64,000 bases of DNA, from the NCBI RefSeq assembly GCF_900176435.1, contig NZ_FWYE01000005.1, positions 1-64,000 of the forward strand, read 5' to 3'. This document shows positions 1 through 7,979 of the stretch, one piece after another. The number at the start of each line of letters is the position of its first letter. The stretch's first letter is position 1. The DNA is from Picrophilus oshimae DSM 9789. Its GTDB lineage: Archaea; Thermoplasmatota; Thermoplasmata; Thermoplasmatales; Thermoplasmataceae. A program made the translations under genes and the position numbers. Under the pieces are notes generated by a model. That model was not told where the DNA came from. It saw only the letters and a list, made by a program, of their open reading frames with translations, and ran no database searches.

Positions 1-216
1 AAGTCACTGCCTGATGGAACATACAATGTTACAATAACAAGTGTGCAAAAGGATGGCCTGTCATCATCTGGTTATACTACAATGAACATAGATAATTCAG
101 CGGTTTCATTGAAGAGCAAAGCATTAATGGATTCATACTATGGATACATAGCAATAGCGCTTGCTGTAATTGCAATAATAATAGGAATAGTTGCAATAGT
201 AATAAAAAGGAAATAA
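1..216 (+). CDS. C-terminal end of a membrane-anchored surface protein (partial)
   Basis: The frame is open from the first base to the TAA at 214-216, so only the last 71 residues are present and the start lies outside the window. The visible part begins with a Ser/Thr/Asn-rich beta-like stretch containing DGTYNVTITS. It is followed by one strongly hydrophobic segment at about residues 47-68 (YIAIALAVIAIIIGIVAIVI) and ends in the charged tail KRK. This is the layout of a protein exported with its bulk outside and held by a C-terminal membrane anchor, common among surface proteases and S-layer-associated proteins of Thermoplasmatales. No catalytic motif is in view, so the function is unknown. 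Confidence 0.7.
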   Translation, partial: KSLPDGTYNVTITSVQKDGLSSSGYTTMNIDNSAVSLKSKALMDSYYGYIAIALAVIAIIIGIVAIVIKRK

Positions 217-230
217 TTTTATTTAAATAA

Positions 231-246
231 TTTATTATATAATTTA
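231..246 (+). promoter_or_regulatory. TATA-box region of pyrF
   Basis: The stretch TTTATTATATAATTTA lies about 14-29 bp before the pyrF ATG at 260. This is the spacing expected for an archaeal TATA box driving a leaderless transcript, and no Shine-Dalgarno sequence precedes the ATG. Confidence 0.5.
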
Positions 247-259
247 TTAATAACCATTT

Positions 260-883
260 ATGAACAGAATTATATTTGCGCTTGATGTTTATGATTATAA
301 TGAGGCTTTAAGCTTATCAAGGGAGCTTTCAAATGATGTCTTTGCGATAAAGGTAAACTGGCCGCTTGTTATGAACAACGGCATATCAATAGTTAAAGAG
401 ATATCAAGGTATTCAAATGTTATATGTGATTTCAAGATAGCGGATATAGACAACACAAACAGGCTTATAACTGAAAAGGCCAGGGAAAACAATGCCTGGG
501 GGATTATAACACATTCATTTACAGGCAGAAGGAGCCTAAAGGCTGTTGTTTCTGCTGCCGGTGACATGAAGGTCTTTTCCCTTGTTTCAATGTCCCAGGA
601 ATCATTCATAGATAATTACACGGACGATCTTGTTAAAATGTCCATGGAGGAAAATGTTTACGGCCTTGTTGCTCCTGGAAACAGAATAGATATTTTAAGA
701 CATATAAGATCAATGTCAGGTGATCTTAAAATAATAGCGCCTGGCATAGGTGCCCAGGGTGGAGGCATAACCGATGCAATCATGGCCGGTGCAGATTATG
801 TAATAATAGGCAGATCAATATACAGTGATCCGGAGCCATTAAAAAAGGTTAAAAGTTTAAATGAAATTTTAGGTGATGATTAA
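260..883 (+). CDS. pyrF: Orotidine 5'-phosphate decarboxylase
   Basis: Catalyses decarboxylation of OMP to UMP, the last step of de novo pyrimidine synthesis, in the cytoplasm. The 207 residues form the usual short archaeal single-domain TIM barrel. The family signature D-x-K-x-x-D-I-x-N-T is at residues 57-66 (DFKIADIDNT), a second conserved Lys is K31, and the phosphate-binding end is seen in APGIGAQGG (about 159-167) and IIGRS (about 184-188). The ATG at 260 sits about 20 bp after a TATA-like stretch, consistent with leaderless translation. The downstream SppA-like gene begins 24 bp later and may be cotranscribed. No other pyr gene is nearby. Confidence 0.95.
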   Translation: MNRIIFALDVYDYNEALSLSRELSNDVFAIKVNWPLVMNNGISIVKEISRYSNVICDFKIADIDNTNRLITEKARENNAWGIITHSFTGRRSLKAVVSAAGDMKVFSLVSMSQESFIDNYTDDLVKMSMEENVYGLVAPGNRIDILRHIRSMSGDLKIIAPGIGAQGGGITDAIMAGADYVIIGRSIYSDPEPLKKVKSLNEILGDD

Positions 884-907
884 ATACTTTGTTTGTTATA
901 TATATTT

Positions 908-1639
908 ATGTACATAGCAACGTTGAATTTTTCAGGTGTAATAAATGGAGGTTCCATATCAAGATATTTACCGGTCTTTGATTATATAAAATCAAAGAAG
1001 AAGATTGCCGGCCTAATATTAATCATAAATTCCGGTGGTGGCGATGCAAACGCAACCGAGATATTATACAATAAGCTCCTGGATGTTTCAAAAAGCAAGC
1101 CTGTTTATGCACTGATAGAGGGTATAGGCGCCTCCGGTGCATACTGGCTTGCCTGTGCAGCAAGGAAGATCTATGCAATGTCCACATCGATAGTCGGATC
1201 TATAGGTGTTATATCAATATCACCTGATGTATCTGATTTCCTTGAAAACCTTGGAATAAAAATGAGGATAAACAAGATAGGAAAGTACAAGGATATTAAC
1301 TCGCCGTTCAGGCACATGAACGAGGATGAAAATGAGATATTTAAAGAGCTTTTAAATGACGTTTTCCTGAGATTCAGGGAAGAGGTAAAAAAAAGAAGGA
1401 ATCTAACAGATGATGAGATAAACGATACCGCAACAGGCCTTGTATTCTCTGCCAGGCAGGGACTTGAAAGGAAGTTAATAGATGGCATCGGCACCTTTGA
1501 TACAGTATTAAACGCGATAAAAAATGATAATAACATAAAAACAGCAAAGATAAAAAATCTAACGCCAAGGAAGCCATTTGTTCAAAGAATTACAGGGATG
1601 GCCTTTGATGCATTCTTTGATAAGATTTTTAATAGTTAA
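908..1639 (+). CDS. sppA: SppA-like serine protease of family S49, no membrane anchor
   Basis: S49 proteases use a Ser/Lys dyad. The nucleophile is recognisable in GIGASGAYW (Ser 76 from this start) and the general base in GKYKDINSP (Lys 126 or 128). The segment INSGGG (about 40-45) belongs to the crotonase-like core. Starting at ATG 908 gives 243 residues. A TTG at 893 would add five residues, but the ATG is better placed relative to TTAAATA at 880-886. Bacterial and many archaeal SppA proteins have an N-terminal membrane segment that positions them to cut signal-peptide remnants. Here the protein starts directly in the catalytic fold, so it may be cytosolic or membrane-associated through a partner. 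It follows pyrF closely and is 14 bp from the UPF0284 gene. Confidence 0.85.
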   Translation: MYIATLNFSGVINGGSISRYLPVFDYIKSKKKIAGLILIINSGGGDANATEILYNKLLDVSKSKPVYALIEGIGASGAYWLACAARKIYAMSTSIVGSIGVISISPDVSDFLENLGIKMRINKIGKYKDINSPFRHMNEDENEIFKELLNDVFLRFREEVKKRRNLTDDEINDTATGLVFSARQGLERKLIDGIGTFDTVLNAIKNDNNIKTAKIKNLTPRKPFVQRITGMAFDAFFDKIFNS

Positions 1640-1653
1640 TGCAATAATCTAAA

Positions 1654-2619
1654 ATGGATTTTAGAAATAAAAAATCTATTTACATACTGCTTGCAGGCAG
1701 CACTGAAATATCATTGATTCCAGGGATATCAGCGGCAGGTGCATCGCCAGGGGCAACATTGATGACGCCTGTTCTTGATTCAGAGATAATATACTCCGGG
1801 AAATGCCTTTCAATGGATGTAATACCCATGACCGATAATGGAATACCAACACCGGCAATTATAACCAGGGCATGCAATGTATTATCAAATGTAAAAGTGC
1901 TTATTGTTGATTCAGGATTTTATAAAAGCCCAGAAATACCGTTTTTTTACACAGGCCTTGGCCCGGCAAAAAATCCTGTAATGGAAACTGCCCTTCCAAG
2001 GTTCAATGAAGCCTTGGATTTTGGTTCCTATCTCGGGGATTTAATAGATGGCCTTTATGACAATATAATACTTGCAGAGAGTATACCAGGCGGCACAACA
2101 ACAGCATACATTGTATTGAATGCACTTGGTTATAATTACATGACAAGCTCATCAATGAGGCAAAATCCTATGGAAATGAAGAGAGATTTAATGGAAAGAT
2201 CCTTTAAAAGGGTATACAGGAATGAACCAATGGATGCTGTAAAAGAATACGGCGACTACATGATGGCCATGGCAATCGGCATGAGCCGTTCGGTAAAAAA
2301 ATCAGATTTAATATACGCTGGCGGCACCCAAATGATAACGGTCCAGCTTCTTGATTATTTAATAAATAAGAAGAAAAGATTGGTTTACTCAACAAAGTAT
2401 GTCTACAATGATGCCATGAATCTTATAAATAGCATATCGCTCAATTTTGAGTATTCGTCACCGGATTTCTCAGGAATAAAAGGACTGGAATACTATGAAA
2501 ATGGATTTGTAAAGGAGGGTACAGGTTTTGGCGCTGCCTTTGCACTGGCCTCTATTTACGGAACAGAGAACGTTTATAAATCAATAATCAACGTTTATAA
2601 TTCATTCCTGCGGTTTTGA
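1654..2619 (+). CDS. UPF0284 / archaeal CobT-like phosphoribosyltransferase family protein
   Basis: The 321-residue protein matches the archaeal UPF0284 family, distantly related to CobT, the nicotinate-nucleotide:dimethylbenzimidazole phosphoribosyltransferase of the B12 lower-ligand pathway. Recognisable stretches are ISAAGASPGAT (25-35), GIPTPAIITRA (63-73) and the glycine-rich IPGGTTTA near 146-153. The true substrate in archaea is not settled; a role in cobamide nucleotide-loop assembly is inferred from the family. It is interesting that a B12-dependent methylmalonyl-CoA mutase lies elsewhere in this window. The gene follows sppA at 14 bp, and its last 18 bp overlap the 3' end of the convergent gene on the minus strand. 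Confidence 0.75.
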   Translation: MDFRNKKSIYILLAGSTEISLIPGISAAGASPGATLMTPVLDSEIIYSGKCLSMDVIPMTDNGIPTPAIITRACNVLSNVKVLIVDSGFYKSPEIPFFYTGLGPAKNPVMETALPRFNEALDFGSYLGDLIDGLYDNIILAESIPGGTTTAYIVLNALGYNYMTSSSMRQNPMEMKRDLMERSFKRVYRNEPMDAVKEYGDYMMAMAIGMSRSVKKSDLIYAGGTQMITVQLLDYLINKKKRLVYSTKYVYNDAMNLINSISLNFEYSSPDFSGIKGLEYYENGFVKEGTGFGAAFALASIYGTENVYKSIINVYNSFLRF

Positions 2620-2994
2620 TTCCCTTATTTTTTCTTCTATTTCCTTAAAGATTCTCTCAGAATCTGGTATATCCTTTATTAGATAATTACCGCTCCTTGT
2701 TATTATATATATCGACATTAAACCAAAGCGCCTTTGAAGGAAGCCGCTGTTTGTAAAAATTTCATCTATATTTTTATACTTTATCTGCCTTGATCTAAAG
2801 AAATTTCTTATGTAAAGAAAATCATCGTTTAAATCAACCTTTACGCTCATTTTGTATAAAAGGTAAAATGCGGCTGATAAATAGACAATGCCAAGAAATA
2901 TTAAATAATTAAGTATGTTTTTATAGCTTATTTCAAGGAACAGTGAAAAAATAAGAACAAGTATTGTTATTTTTATCAGTGTTTTTTCAATCAT
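2602..2994 (-). CDS. Small membrane protein with two N-terminal helices and a PH-like cytoplasmic part
   Basis: Two hydrophobic helices (about residues 5-20 and 28-48) are followed by a soluble beta-rich segment of about 80 residues with alternating hydrophobics (DDFLYIRNFF, MSIYIITRSGNYLI), reminiscent of bacterial PH-domain (DUF304-type) proteins. That assignment is a shape-based guess. The chosen ATG at 2994 overlaps the TGA of the upstream oligopeptide ATPase gene as ATGA, which suggests translational coupling. A start at 3015 is possible but would overlap more. The gene is the last of the transporter operon and its 3' end overlaps the convergent UPF0284 gene by 18 bp. Function unknown. 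Confidence 0.6.
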   Translation of the reverse strand: MIEKTLIKITILVLIFSLFLEISYKNILNYLIFLGIVYLSAAFYLLYKMSVKVDLNDDFLYIRNFFRSRQIKYKNIDEIFTNSGFLQRRFGLMSIYIITRSGNYLIKDIPDSERIFKEIEEKIRESKPQE

Positions 2995-3938
2995 GAACTT
3001 CCATAGAGCCAGCATAAAACCTTTACACCATCTGAATCAATAAAACCGGGCTCCTGGGTTTTGCATATATCCATAACAAAGGGGCACCTGTCACTGAACC
3101 TGCAGCCTGCCGGCAGATTTATTAAGCTTGGCACACCACCCGTTGGCGATTTTAATTCTTTTGTTTCAAATGATGGAACCGAAGATAGAAGCAGCTGCGT
3201 GTATGGATGCTTTGGATTCTCTATAACCTTTTTTGTATCACCGTATTCAACAATTTTCCCTGCATATATAACGGCAATTTTATCAGATATGTATTTTGCA
3301 ACGCCTATATTATGCGTTATAAATATGTAAGTAAGATTATACTCCTTTTGAAGATCTATTAAAAGATTTAATATCTGTGCCTGTATTGATTCATCAAGGG
3401 CCGATGTTGGCTCGTCAAGCACTATTAACTCCGGCCTCTTTATTATTGCCCTGGCTATTGCAACCCTCTGAACCTGACCACCGGAAAGCTCCTTTGGCTC
3501 CTTGTTTCCTATTTCATCGTAATCAAGACCAACGTTTTTAAGCATCTGCCTTACCTGGTCTGCATCAAAATGGCCAAGCGGCTCTGAAACAAGGGATTTA
3601 ATCTTCATTCTTGGATTTACCGAAACTGCCGGATTCTGAAAGACCATTGATGTCTTTTTTCTTACCTCGTTGATGTTCTTTTTTGAAACCTCAATGTTTT
3701 CAAAGTAGATCTTTCCATCTGTTGGCTCCTCTATGGTCGATATTAATTTTCCCATGGTTGTTTTTCCTGATCCGGATTCGCCGACAACGGCCAGTATCGT
3801 TCCCTTCTCAACGCTTATCGAAACGTTATCCAGGGCCTTAACGTATATGGGCTTCTTGCCAAAAAGCCTGTCCAGAATCTGTATCTTCTCGGCAAGATAG
3901 TACTTTTTAATATTCTCTAGTGAAAGTATATCACTCAT
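2991..3938 (-). CDS. dppF: Oligopeptide/dipeptide ABC transporter ATPase (OppF/DppF type)
   Basis: One of two nucleotide-binding subunits that power peptide import. Walker A is GESGSGKTT at 53-61, the ABC signature LSGGQVQR is at 151-158, and Walker B is LIVLDEP shortly after. The C-terminal oligo-HPY extension typical of peptide-transporter ATPases is present (NPKHPYTQLLLSSVP), with a cysteine cluster in CRFSDRCPFVMDIC that in relatives can carry an iron-sulfur centre. The 315-residue length is normal. Its start overlaps the preceding dppD gene by 8 bp and its stop overlaps the next start, so the genes form one translationally coupled operon. The transported substrate cannot be read from the sequence. 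Confidence 0.92.
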   Translation of the reverse strand: MSDILSLENIKKYYLAEKIQILDRLFGKKPIYVKALDNVSISVEKGTILAVVGESGSGKTTMGKLISTIEEPTDGKIYFENIEVSKKNINEVRKKTSMVFQNPAVSVNPRMKIKSLVSEPLGHFDADQVRQMLKNVGLDYDEIGNKEPKELSGGQVQRVAIARAIIKRPELIVLDEPTSALDESIQAQILNLLIDLQKEYNLTYIFITHNIGVAKYISDKIAVIYAGKIVEYGDTKKVIENPKHPYTQLLLSSVPSFETKELKSPTGGVPSLINLPAGCRFSDRCPFVMDICKTQEPGFIDSDGVKVLCWLYGSS

Positions 3939-4899
3939 ATAACCAGCACCTTATCCTTGAATTGCCTTTGGAAACAATCAAATCTGGTTCCATCTCCCTG
4001 CATTTGTCAAAGGCCTTTTCACACCTTGGGTTGAACTTGCAGCCAGCAGGAAGATTAAAAAATGATGGTGGCGACCCTGATATGTAATAAAGCTTTGTTT
4101 CAGTTTTATACTTTGTTGGAACGCTAAGCAGAAGCGCTATTGTATAAGGATGCTTTGGATTCTTTATAATCTCCTCGGAATCATTGAGCTCCATTATCCT
4201 GCCTGCATACATAACCATGATCCTGTTTGATATTGAATATGCCAGACTCAGATCATGCGTTATGAATATTATTGACATCTTGTAATCCCTGTTAAGCTCC
4301 TTTAAAAGGTTTATAACCTGTGCCTGTATTGTCACATCCAGCGCCGTTGTTGGCTCATCGGCTATTAAAAGCTTTGGTCTTAGTATTAATGCCATGGATA
4401 TAACTATCCTCTGAACCTGACCACCGGAAAGCTCATGTGGATATCTTTTCATAATCTTTTCAGGGTCAGGGAGCCTCATGGCCCTTAATGTATCTATGAC
4501 CAATCTTTCCATGGCCTCCTCATCAAGGTTTTCGTTTGATCTGTCATTTCTTACCCTGGCAGCCTCCATTAACTGGTATCCAACAGTCTTTACCGGATTT
4601 AGGCTGTTAAGCGGGTTCTGGAAGATCATAAATATCGTTGTACCACGCATGTTTGTTATCTCTGATTCGCTCATTGGAACGATGTCCTTTCCATCAACGA
4701 TGACTGAACCGGTTTCTATTGCAGATGGCGGTAGAAGCTTTGTAATTGCACCGCCCAGCGTGCTCTTTCCTGATCCTGATTCTCCAACTATTGATATTAT
4801 ATCACCTGTGTCCATTGATAATTCAAAATTATTAAGCACGTTTGAAATACCGTTAACAGTCTTATACGAAACATTAAGATTTTTTATTTCTAGAAGCAT
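3931..4899 (-). CDS. dppD: Oligopeptide/dipeptide ABC transporter ATPase (OppD/DppD type)
   Basis: The second nucleotide-binding subunit of the peptide importer, 322 residues. Walker A is GESGSGKST at 39-47, the signature LSGGQVQR lies in the middle of the protein, and Walker B is LLIADEPTTALD. The C-terminal peptide-transporter extension (NPKHPYTIALLLSVP) is followed by cysteines in CKFNPRCEKAFDKC. It pairs with DppF as a heterodimer under the two permeases encoded just upstream. The ATG is 9 bp after the dppC stop codon. OppD and OppF types are told apart here by order and overall similarity, so the labels could be swapped. Confidence 0.92.
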   Translation of the reverse strand: MLLEIKNLNVSYKTVNGISNVLNNFELSMDTGDIISIVGESGSGKSTLGGAITKLLPPSAIETGSVIVDGKDIVPMSESEITNMRGTTIFMIFQNPLNSLNPVKTVGYQLMEAARVRNDRSNENLDEEAMERLVIDTLRAMRLPDPEKIMKRYPHELSGGQVQRIVISMALILRPKLLIADEPTTALDVTIQAQVINLLKELNRDYKMSIIFITHDLSLAYSISNRIMVMYAGRIMELNDSEEIIKNPKHPYTIALLLSVPTKYKTETKLYYISGSPPSFFNLPAGCKFNPRCEKAFDKCREMEPDLIVSKGNSRIRCWLYE

Positions 4900-4908
4900 C
4901 TTAACACC

Positions 4909-5850
4909 TTAATAGTCTATCCTGTTATTAATTATATCCTGATAGCGATCGCCAACAAGAACGAAGCCGACAACGATTAAAAGTATTGCCAGACTTGGGA
5001 ATATTGAATACCACCAGTCAGCGGGCAGGTATCCAAGCCCGTTTGATGCCATCGCACCAAGCTCCGGTATCGGTGTTGTTATTCCTATACCAAGGAATGC
5101 AAGTGTTGCATATGTTAATATTACATTTCCAAAGTCAAGGGCTGCGTATGCTATAACAGGATCAACACTGTTCAGGAACAGGTATTTAATGAATAATGAC
5201 ACTGGATTAACGCCGTTTATCTTTGCTGCCTTTACATAGTCCATTTCCTTGACGCGCAGTGTCTGTGCACGGAAGAACCTTGCATACGTTGGCCACCAGA
5301 CAATGCTTAATGCGAGTATAACAGCATCAAAGCCAGCCTTTAATGGTATTGCTATTGCTATAACGAGTATAATTGCCGGCAGTGAAAGAAATGCGTCTGT
5401 TAATCTCATTATTATGGTTTCAACCCAGCCACCAAGATATCCAGATGCTATGCCAAGAAGTGCACCTATGATAATGGCGCTGAAAACAACTATGACCGCA
5501 ACGGATGCATCCTTTGGCATTGAGAAGAGCATCCTTGACAATATTGATTCGCCAAGCTCATTTGTTCCAAATATGAGCCAGAGGTGCTTTGTTGAGGGCG
5601 CTGCAAGTGAATAATTAAAATTAACCGCAAATGGATTCGATGGAAGCAGGGCATATCCCCATGCCGCCTTTCCTGGTAGTTCCGCTATGAATTCCATTAT
5701 GCCCTGTATTAATGACCATAATAAAAACCAGCCAACTATTACAAGGCCGATAACTGCGGATTTATCCTTTATAAACATTCTAAGATAACCCAGAACGGGA
5801 TTTTTTCTCTTAACCTTCTGTTTAAGAATGCCTGGAGTTTCATCTATCAT
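4909..5850 (-). CDS. dppC: Oligopeptide/dipeptide ABC transporter permease (DppC type)
   Basis: Membrane-spanning subunit of the binding-protein-dependent importer, 313 residues. A hydrophilic N-terminal arm (to about residue 30) precedes the first helix. A long external loop contains PSTKHLWLIFGTNELGESILSR-like sequence typical of DppC, and five more helices follow. The EAA loop that docks on the ATPases is recognisable in VKAAKINGVNPVSLFIKYLF. The gene start overlaps the dppB stop by 4 bp (ATGA), showing coupling. DppC pairs with DppB to form the pore. Confidence 0.92.
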   Translation of the reverse strand: MIDETPGILKQKVKRKNPVLGYLRMFIKDKSAVIGLVIVGWFLLWSLIQGIMEFIAELPGKAAWGYALLPSNPFAVNFNYSLAAPSTKHLWLIFGTNELGESILSRMLFSMPKDASVAVIVVFSAIIIGALLGIASGYLGGWVETIIMRLTDAFLSLPAIILVIAIAIPLKAGFDAVILALSIVWWPTYARFFRAQTLRVKEMDYVKAAKINGVNPVSLFIKYLFLNSVDPVIAYAALDFGNVILTYATLAFLGIGITTPIPELGAMASNGLGYLPADWWYSIFPSLAILLIVVGFVLVGDRYQDIINNRIDY

Positions 5851-6875
5851 TGTACTCTCACCCTTGGATCTATAATGCCGTATAGTATATCGGCAACAAG
5901 ATTTGCTATAATTATTGAGATTGCTATTATAACCGTCGTTGATAGTATTGCTATGTAATCCAGTGAATATATCGAATGAACTATGAACCAGCCCATACCA
6001 TGGTAATCAAAAACGTCCTCAACAACAACGGCACCTGCAACTGCATAACCGAAGTTTAGTGCCAGAAGCGTTACAATTGGTATTGATGCGTTTCTCAACG
6101 CTGTTCTATAAACGGCACTCCTTCTTCTTATGCCCTTCATTAACTCTAGTTTAAAGTAATCTGATTCCATGGCATCAAGCATTGAGGCCCTGGTCAATCT
6201 TGTAACTATACCAAAGCTAAGTAATGCTATTGCAATAACCGGAAGGACCATATGACGTAACATGCTGTCGAAGTATGGTATGTCGCCTGTTATAAGTGCA
6301 TTAAGCAATGGGAATGGCGTAACATGTGGTGGTGCGGTAAGAACCGGGTTAACCATGCCTGTTGGTGGCAATAATCTTAAATAATAGGCAACGACAAGCT
6401 GTATTATTATTGCTATGAAAAATGGTGGGCTTGCCCACGTAACCAGGTATATACCCTTAACTGTATGATCCTGAACCTTTCTCCTGTTTGATGCACCATA
6501 TGCACCTGTTATTAAACCAAGAATTGTTGCAAGTATTATTGCAGGTATAACTATTTCAAGTGTTCTTGGCAGGTACGTGCCTATTAAAACAATCTCGGGT
6601 TCATGATAAACAGGATCGTATCCTAGATTGCCGTGAAATACGTTGCCTATGTATGTAAGAACCTGCGCGTACAATGGCGCATTTAAATGATACTCCTTAA
6701 TAATGGATGTTAATTCCGCCTTTGTTGCCCTGGGACCTGCATATATCTTTGCAAGAGCATACGGCGTCGGGGCTATTATATGTATAAGCAAATATACTAT
6801 TGTTATTATAACAATAAGTGTAACAATAGCATATATGGCCCTTCTGACTATGTATATTATCAAATTAGTATTCAT
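5847..6875 (-). CDS. dppB: Oligopeptide/dipeptide ABC transporter permease (DppB type)
   Basis: First gene of the operon, 342 residues. The N-terminal helix RRAIYAIVTLIVIITIVYLL is typical of DppB, followed by the periplasmic-type loop containing KEYHLNAPLYAQVLTYIGNVFHGNLG, a hallmark of this permease class. The EAA-type loop appears as KGIRRRSAVYRTALRNASIP. A TATA-like GTTAAATAC at 6898-6906 lies about 27 bp before the ATG, implying a leaderless message. No extracellular substrate-binding protein is encoded in the operon or next to it. In related archaea the binding protein can be elsewhere, so import function is inferred from the family. Confidence 0.92.
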   Translation of the reverse strand: MNTNLIIYIVRRAIYAIVTLIVIITIVYLLIHIIAPTPYALAKIYAGPRATKAELTSIIKEYHLNAPLYAQVLTYIGNVFHGNLGYDPVYHEPEIVLIGTYLPRTLEIVIPAIILATILGLITGAYGASNRRKVQDHTVKGIYLVTWASPPFFIAIIIQLVVAYYLRLLPPTGMVNPVLTAPPHVTPFPLLNALITGDIPYFDSMLRHMVLPVIAIALLSFGIVTRLTRASMLDAMESDYFKLELMKGIRRRSAVYRTALRNASIPIVTLLALNFGYAVAGAVVVEDVFDYHGMGWFIVHSIYSLDYIAILSTTVIIAISIIIANLVADILYGIIDPRVRVQ

Positions 6876-6897
6876 TCGGCTTTAAAATGAAAATATT

Positions 6898-6906
6898 GTA
6901 TTTAAC
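6898..6906 (-). promoter_or_regulatory. TATA-like box of the peptide-transporter operon
   Basis: On the minus strand GTTAAATAC is centred about 27 bp before the dppB start codon, the spacing expected for leaderless archaeal transcription. Confidence 0.4.
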
Positions 6907-7050
6907 ATTTATGAATGTACATTTTAAATAATGGAGATAAAAATGTCAATTAAATTTATATACCTGTTTATATAACGGTTTTTTAAAATTCATTTTGATA
7001 AAATAAATATAAAAATAAATGTTTATTAAATAGCAAGCAATTACCAATAA

Positions 7051-7413
7051 ATGTATGACCCTGCTGAGAAATATTTTAACTGTACAGATATTCAAAGGGC
7101 ATTCTTTGAGGCCGGCATAAAACTTGGAGCAATTTTTCATCAATACACAGGTATACCGGTAAACAGTGAAAATGCTTCAATGGCTGAAGAGTTTATAGAA
7201 AGAAGCACAATGATACAGCCTTTTGTTGAAAATGTAAGGATAAGCATTAATAATGTAAAAAGATCCAGTGGAACCTATTCATATTCATCTTTAAATGAAA
7301 AAATGCTGCATGCAGAGGTTTTAATAAACTATAATGGAAAAAAGGTGCTTGGCGTATTAAATTATGATGAGGGTCTCGATTACCCTGTAATGTATGCAAA
7401 GGAGGTTTTATAA
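7051..7413 (+). CDS. mptD: Archaeal dihydroneopterin aldolase, MptD family
   Basis: The 120-residue protein resembles the archaeal MptD family (formerly DUF372), which splits dihydroneopterin to 6-hydroxymethyl-dihydropterin and glycolaldehyde in the pterin branch leading to folate or methanopterin-type C1 carriers. Family-like stretches are EKYFNCTDIQRAFFEAGIK (7-25), GAIFHQYTGIPVN (26-38) and QPFVENVRISIN (56-67). The length is typical. TTTATTAAATAG at 7020-7031 provides a TATA box about 25 bp before the ATG. The stop codon overlaps the next ATG as TAATG, so the THEP1-like gene is translationally coupled. I recognise the family from memory of the motif pattern and hold it with moderate confidence. 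Confidence 0.75.
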   Translation: MYDPAEKYFNCTDIQRAFFEAGIKLGAIFHQYTGIPVNSENASMAEEFIERSTMIQPFVENVRISINNVKRSSGTYSYSSLNEKMLHAEVLINYNGKKVLGVLNYDEGLDYPVMYAKEVL

Positions 7414-7955
7414 TGGTTAAGGTTGGTATAACTGGACCTGTTGGTTCAATAAAGGCTGAGGCCTTGGCAAAGATTATGGAGATGCTGGCCAATGAGGGAA
7501 AAATCATAGAGGGTTTTCTTGTTTCAGAAAAGGTTGAGCATAACAAGCTTATAAGTTATTCTGTAATGGACATACTAAGCAAGAAGAAGGCAGAATTCGC
7601 AAGGCAGGACATAGTATCAAGGGTTAAAATAGACAAGCTTGGCGTTGATACAAGGTTGCTTGAGGACATAGTTATTCCCAGCCTTGAGAGGGCAAAATCT
7701 GAGGCGGATGTTATAATAATAGATGAGCTTGGTAAAATAGAGAACACAACAAAAAATATAAAGAACACAATAGAGGATGTATTAAAGCTTGACAAAACAA
7801 TAATAGTTACACTGCATAAAAAATCCAGGAACCCTGTTCTTCAGGAGTTCAGAAGCCTTGAGAGTGTCAGGGTTTTTGATATAACGCCAATAAATAAAAA
7901 TATATTGCCGTTTAAGATTTTAAAGGTTATAAACGGTGAGGAAGAATCAATATAA
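7413..7955 (+). CDS. THEP1-family nucleoside-triphosphatase-like protein with degenerate P-loop
   Basis: The 180-residue protein has the THEP1 (NTPase, KAP-type) layout: an N-terminal beta-strand and phosphate loop, the GF-containing strand (IIEGFLVSEKV, 31-41), and a well-preserved Walker B DVIIIDELGK at 99-108 followed by a strand with TLHKKSRNP. The Walker A position reads GPVGSIKA (8-15), where the family has G-x-x-G-x-G-K-T/S. The second glycine is replaced by Ile and the Thr/Ser by Ala, while the Lys is retained. Nucleotide hydrolysis is therefore doubtful; it could bind nucleotides or RNA without turnover. It is coupled to mptD by a TAATG overlap. Confidence 0.7.
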   Translation: MVKVGITGPVGSIKAEALAKIMEMLANEGKIIEGFLVSEKVEHNKLISYSVMDILSKKKAEFARQDIVSRVKIDKLGVDTRLLEDIVIPSLERAKSEADVIIIDELGKIENTTKNIKNTIEDVLKLDKTIIVTLHKKSRNPVLQEFRSLESVRVFDITPINKNILPFKILKVINGEEESI

Positions 7956-7957
7956 TG

Positions 7958-7979
7958 CCATGTAAAACATGGTGTTTTT
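7958..7979 (+). terminator. Hairpin plus T-run between the THEP1-like gene and trm1
   Basis: CCATGT (7958-7963) and ACATGG (7967-7972) form a perfect 6-bp stem with an AAA loop, followed by TGTTTTT up to the trm1 ATG at 7980. It could terminate the upstream transcript. The GGTG at the end of the stem could also act as a partly paired ribosome-binding site for trm1. Both readings are inferences. Confidence 0.4.

Noticed and set aside
6946-7143. 65-residue minus-strand frame between dppB and mptD
   Set aside because: It overlaps the start and promoter of mptD, has no promoter of its own, and looks like translated AT-rich spacer.
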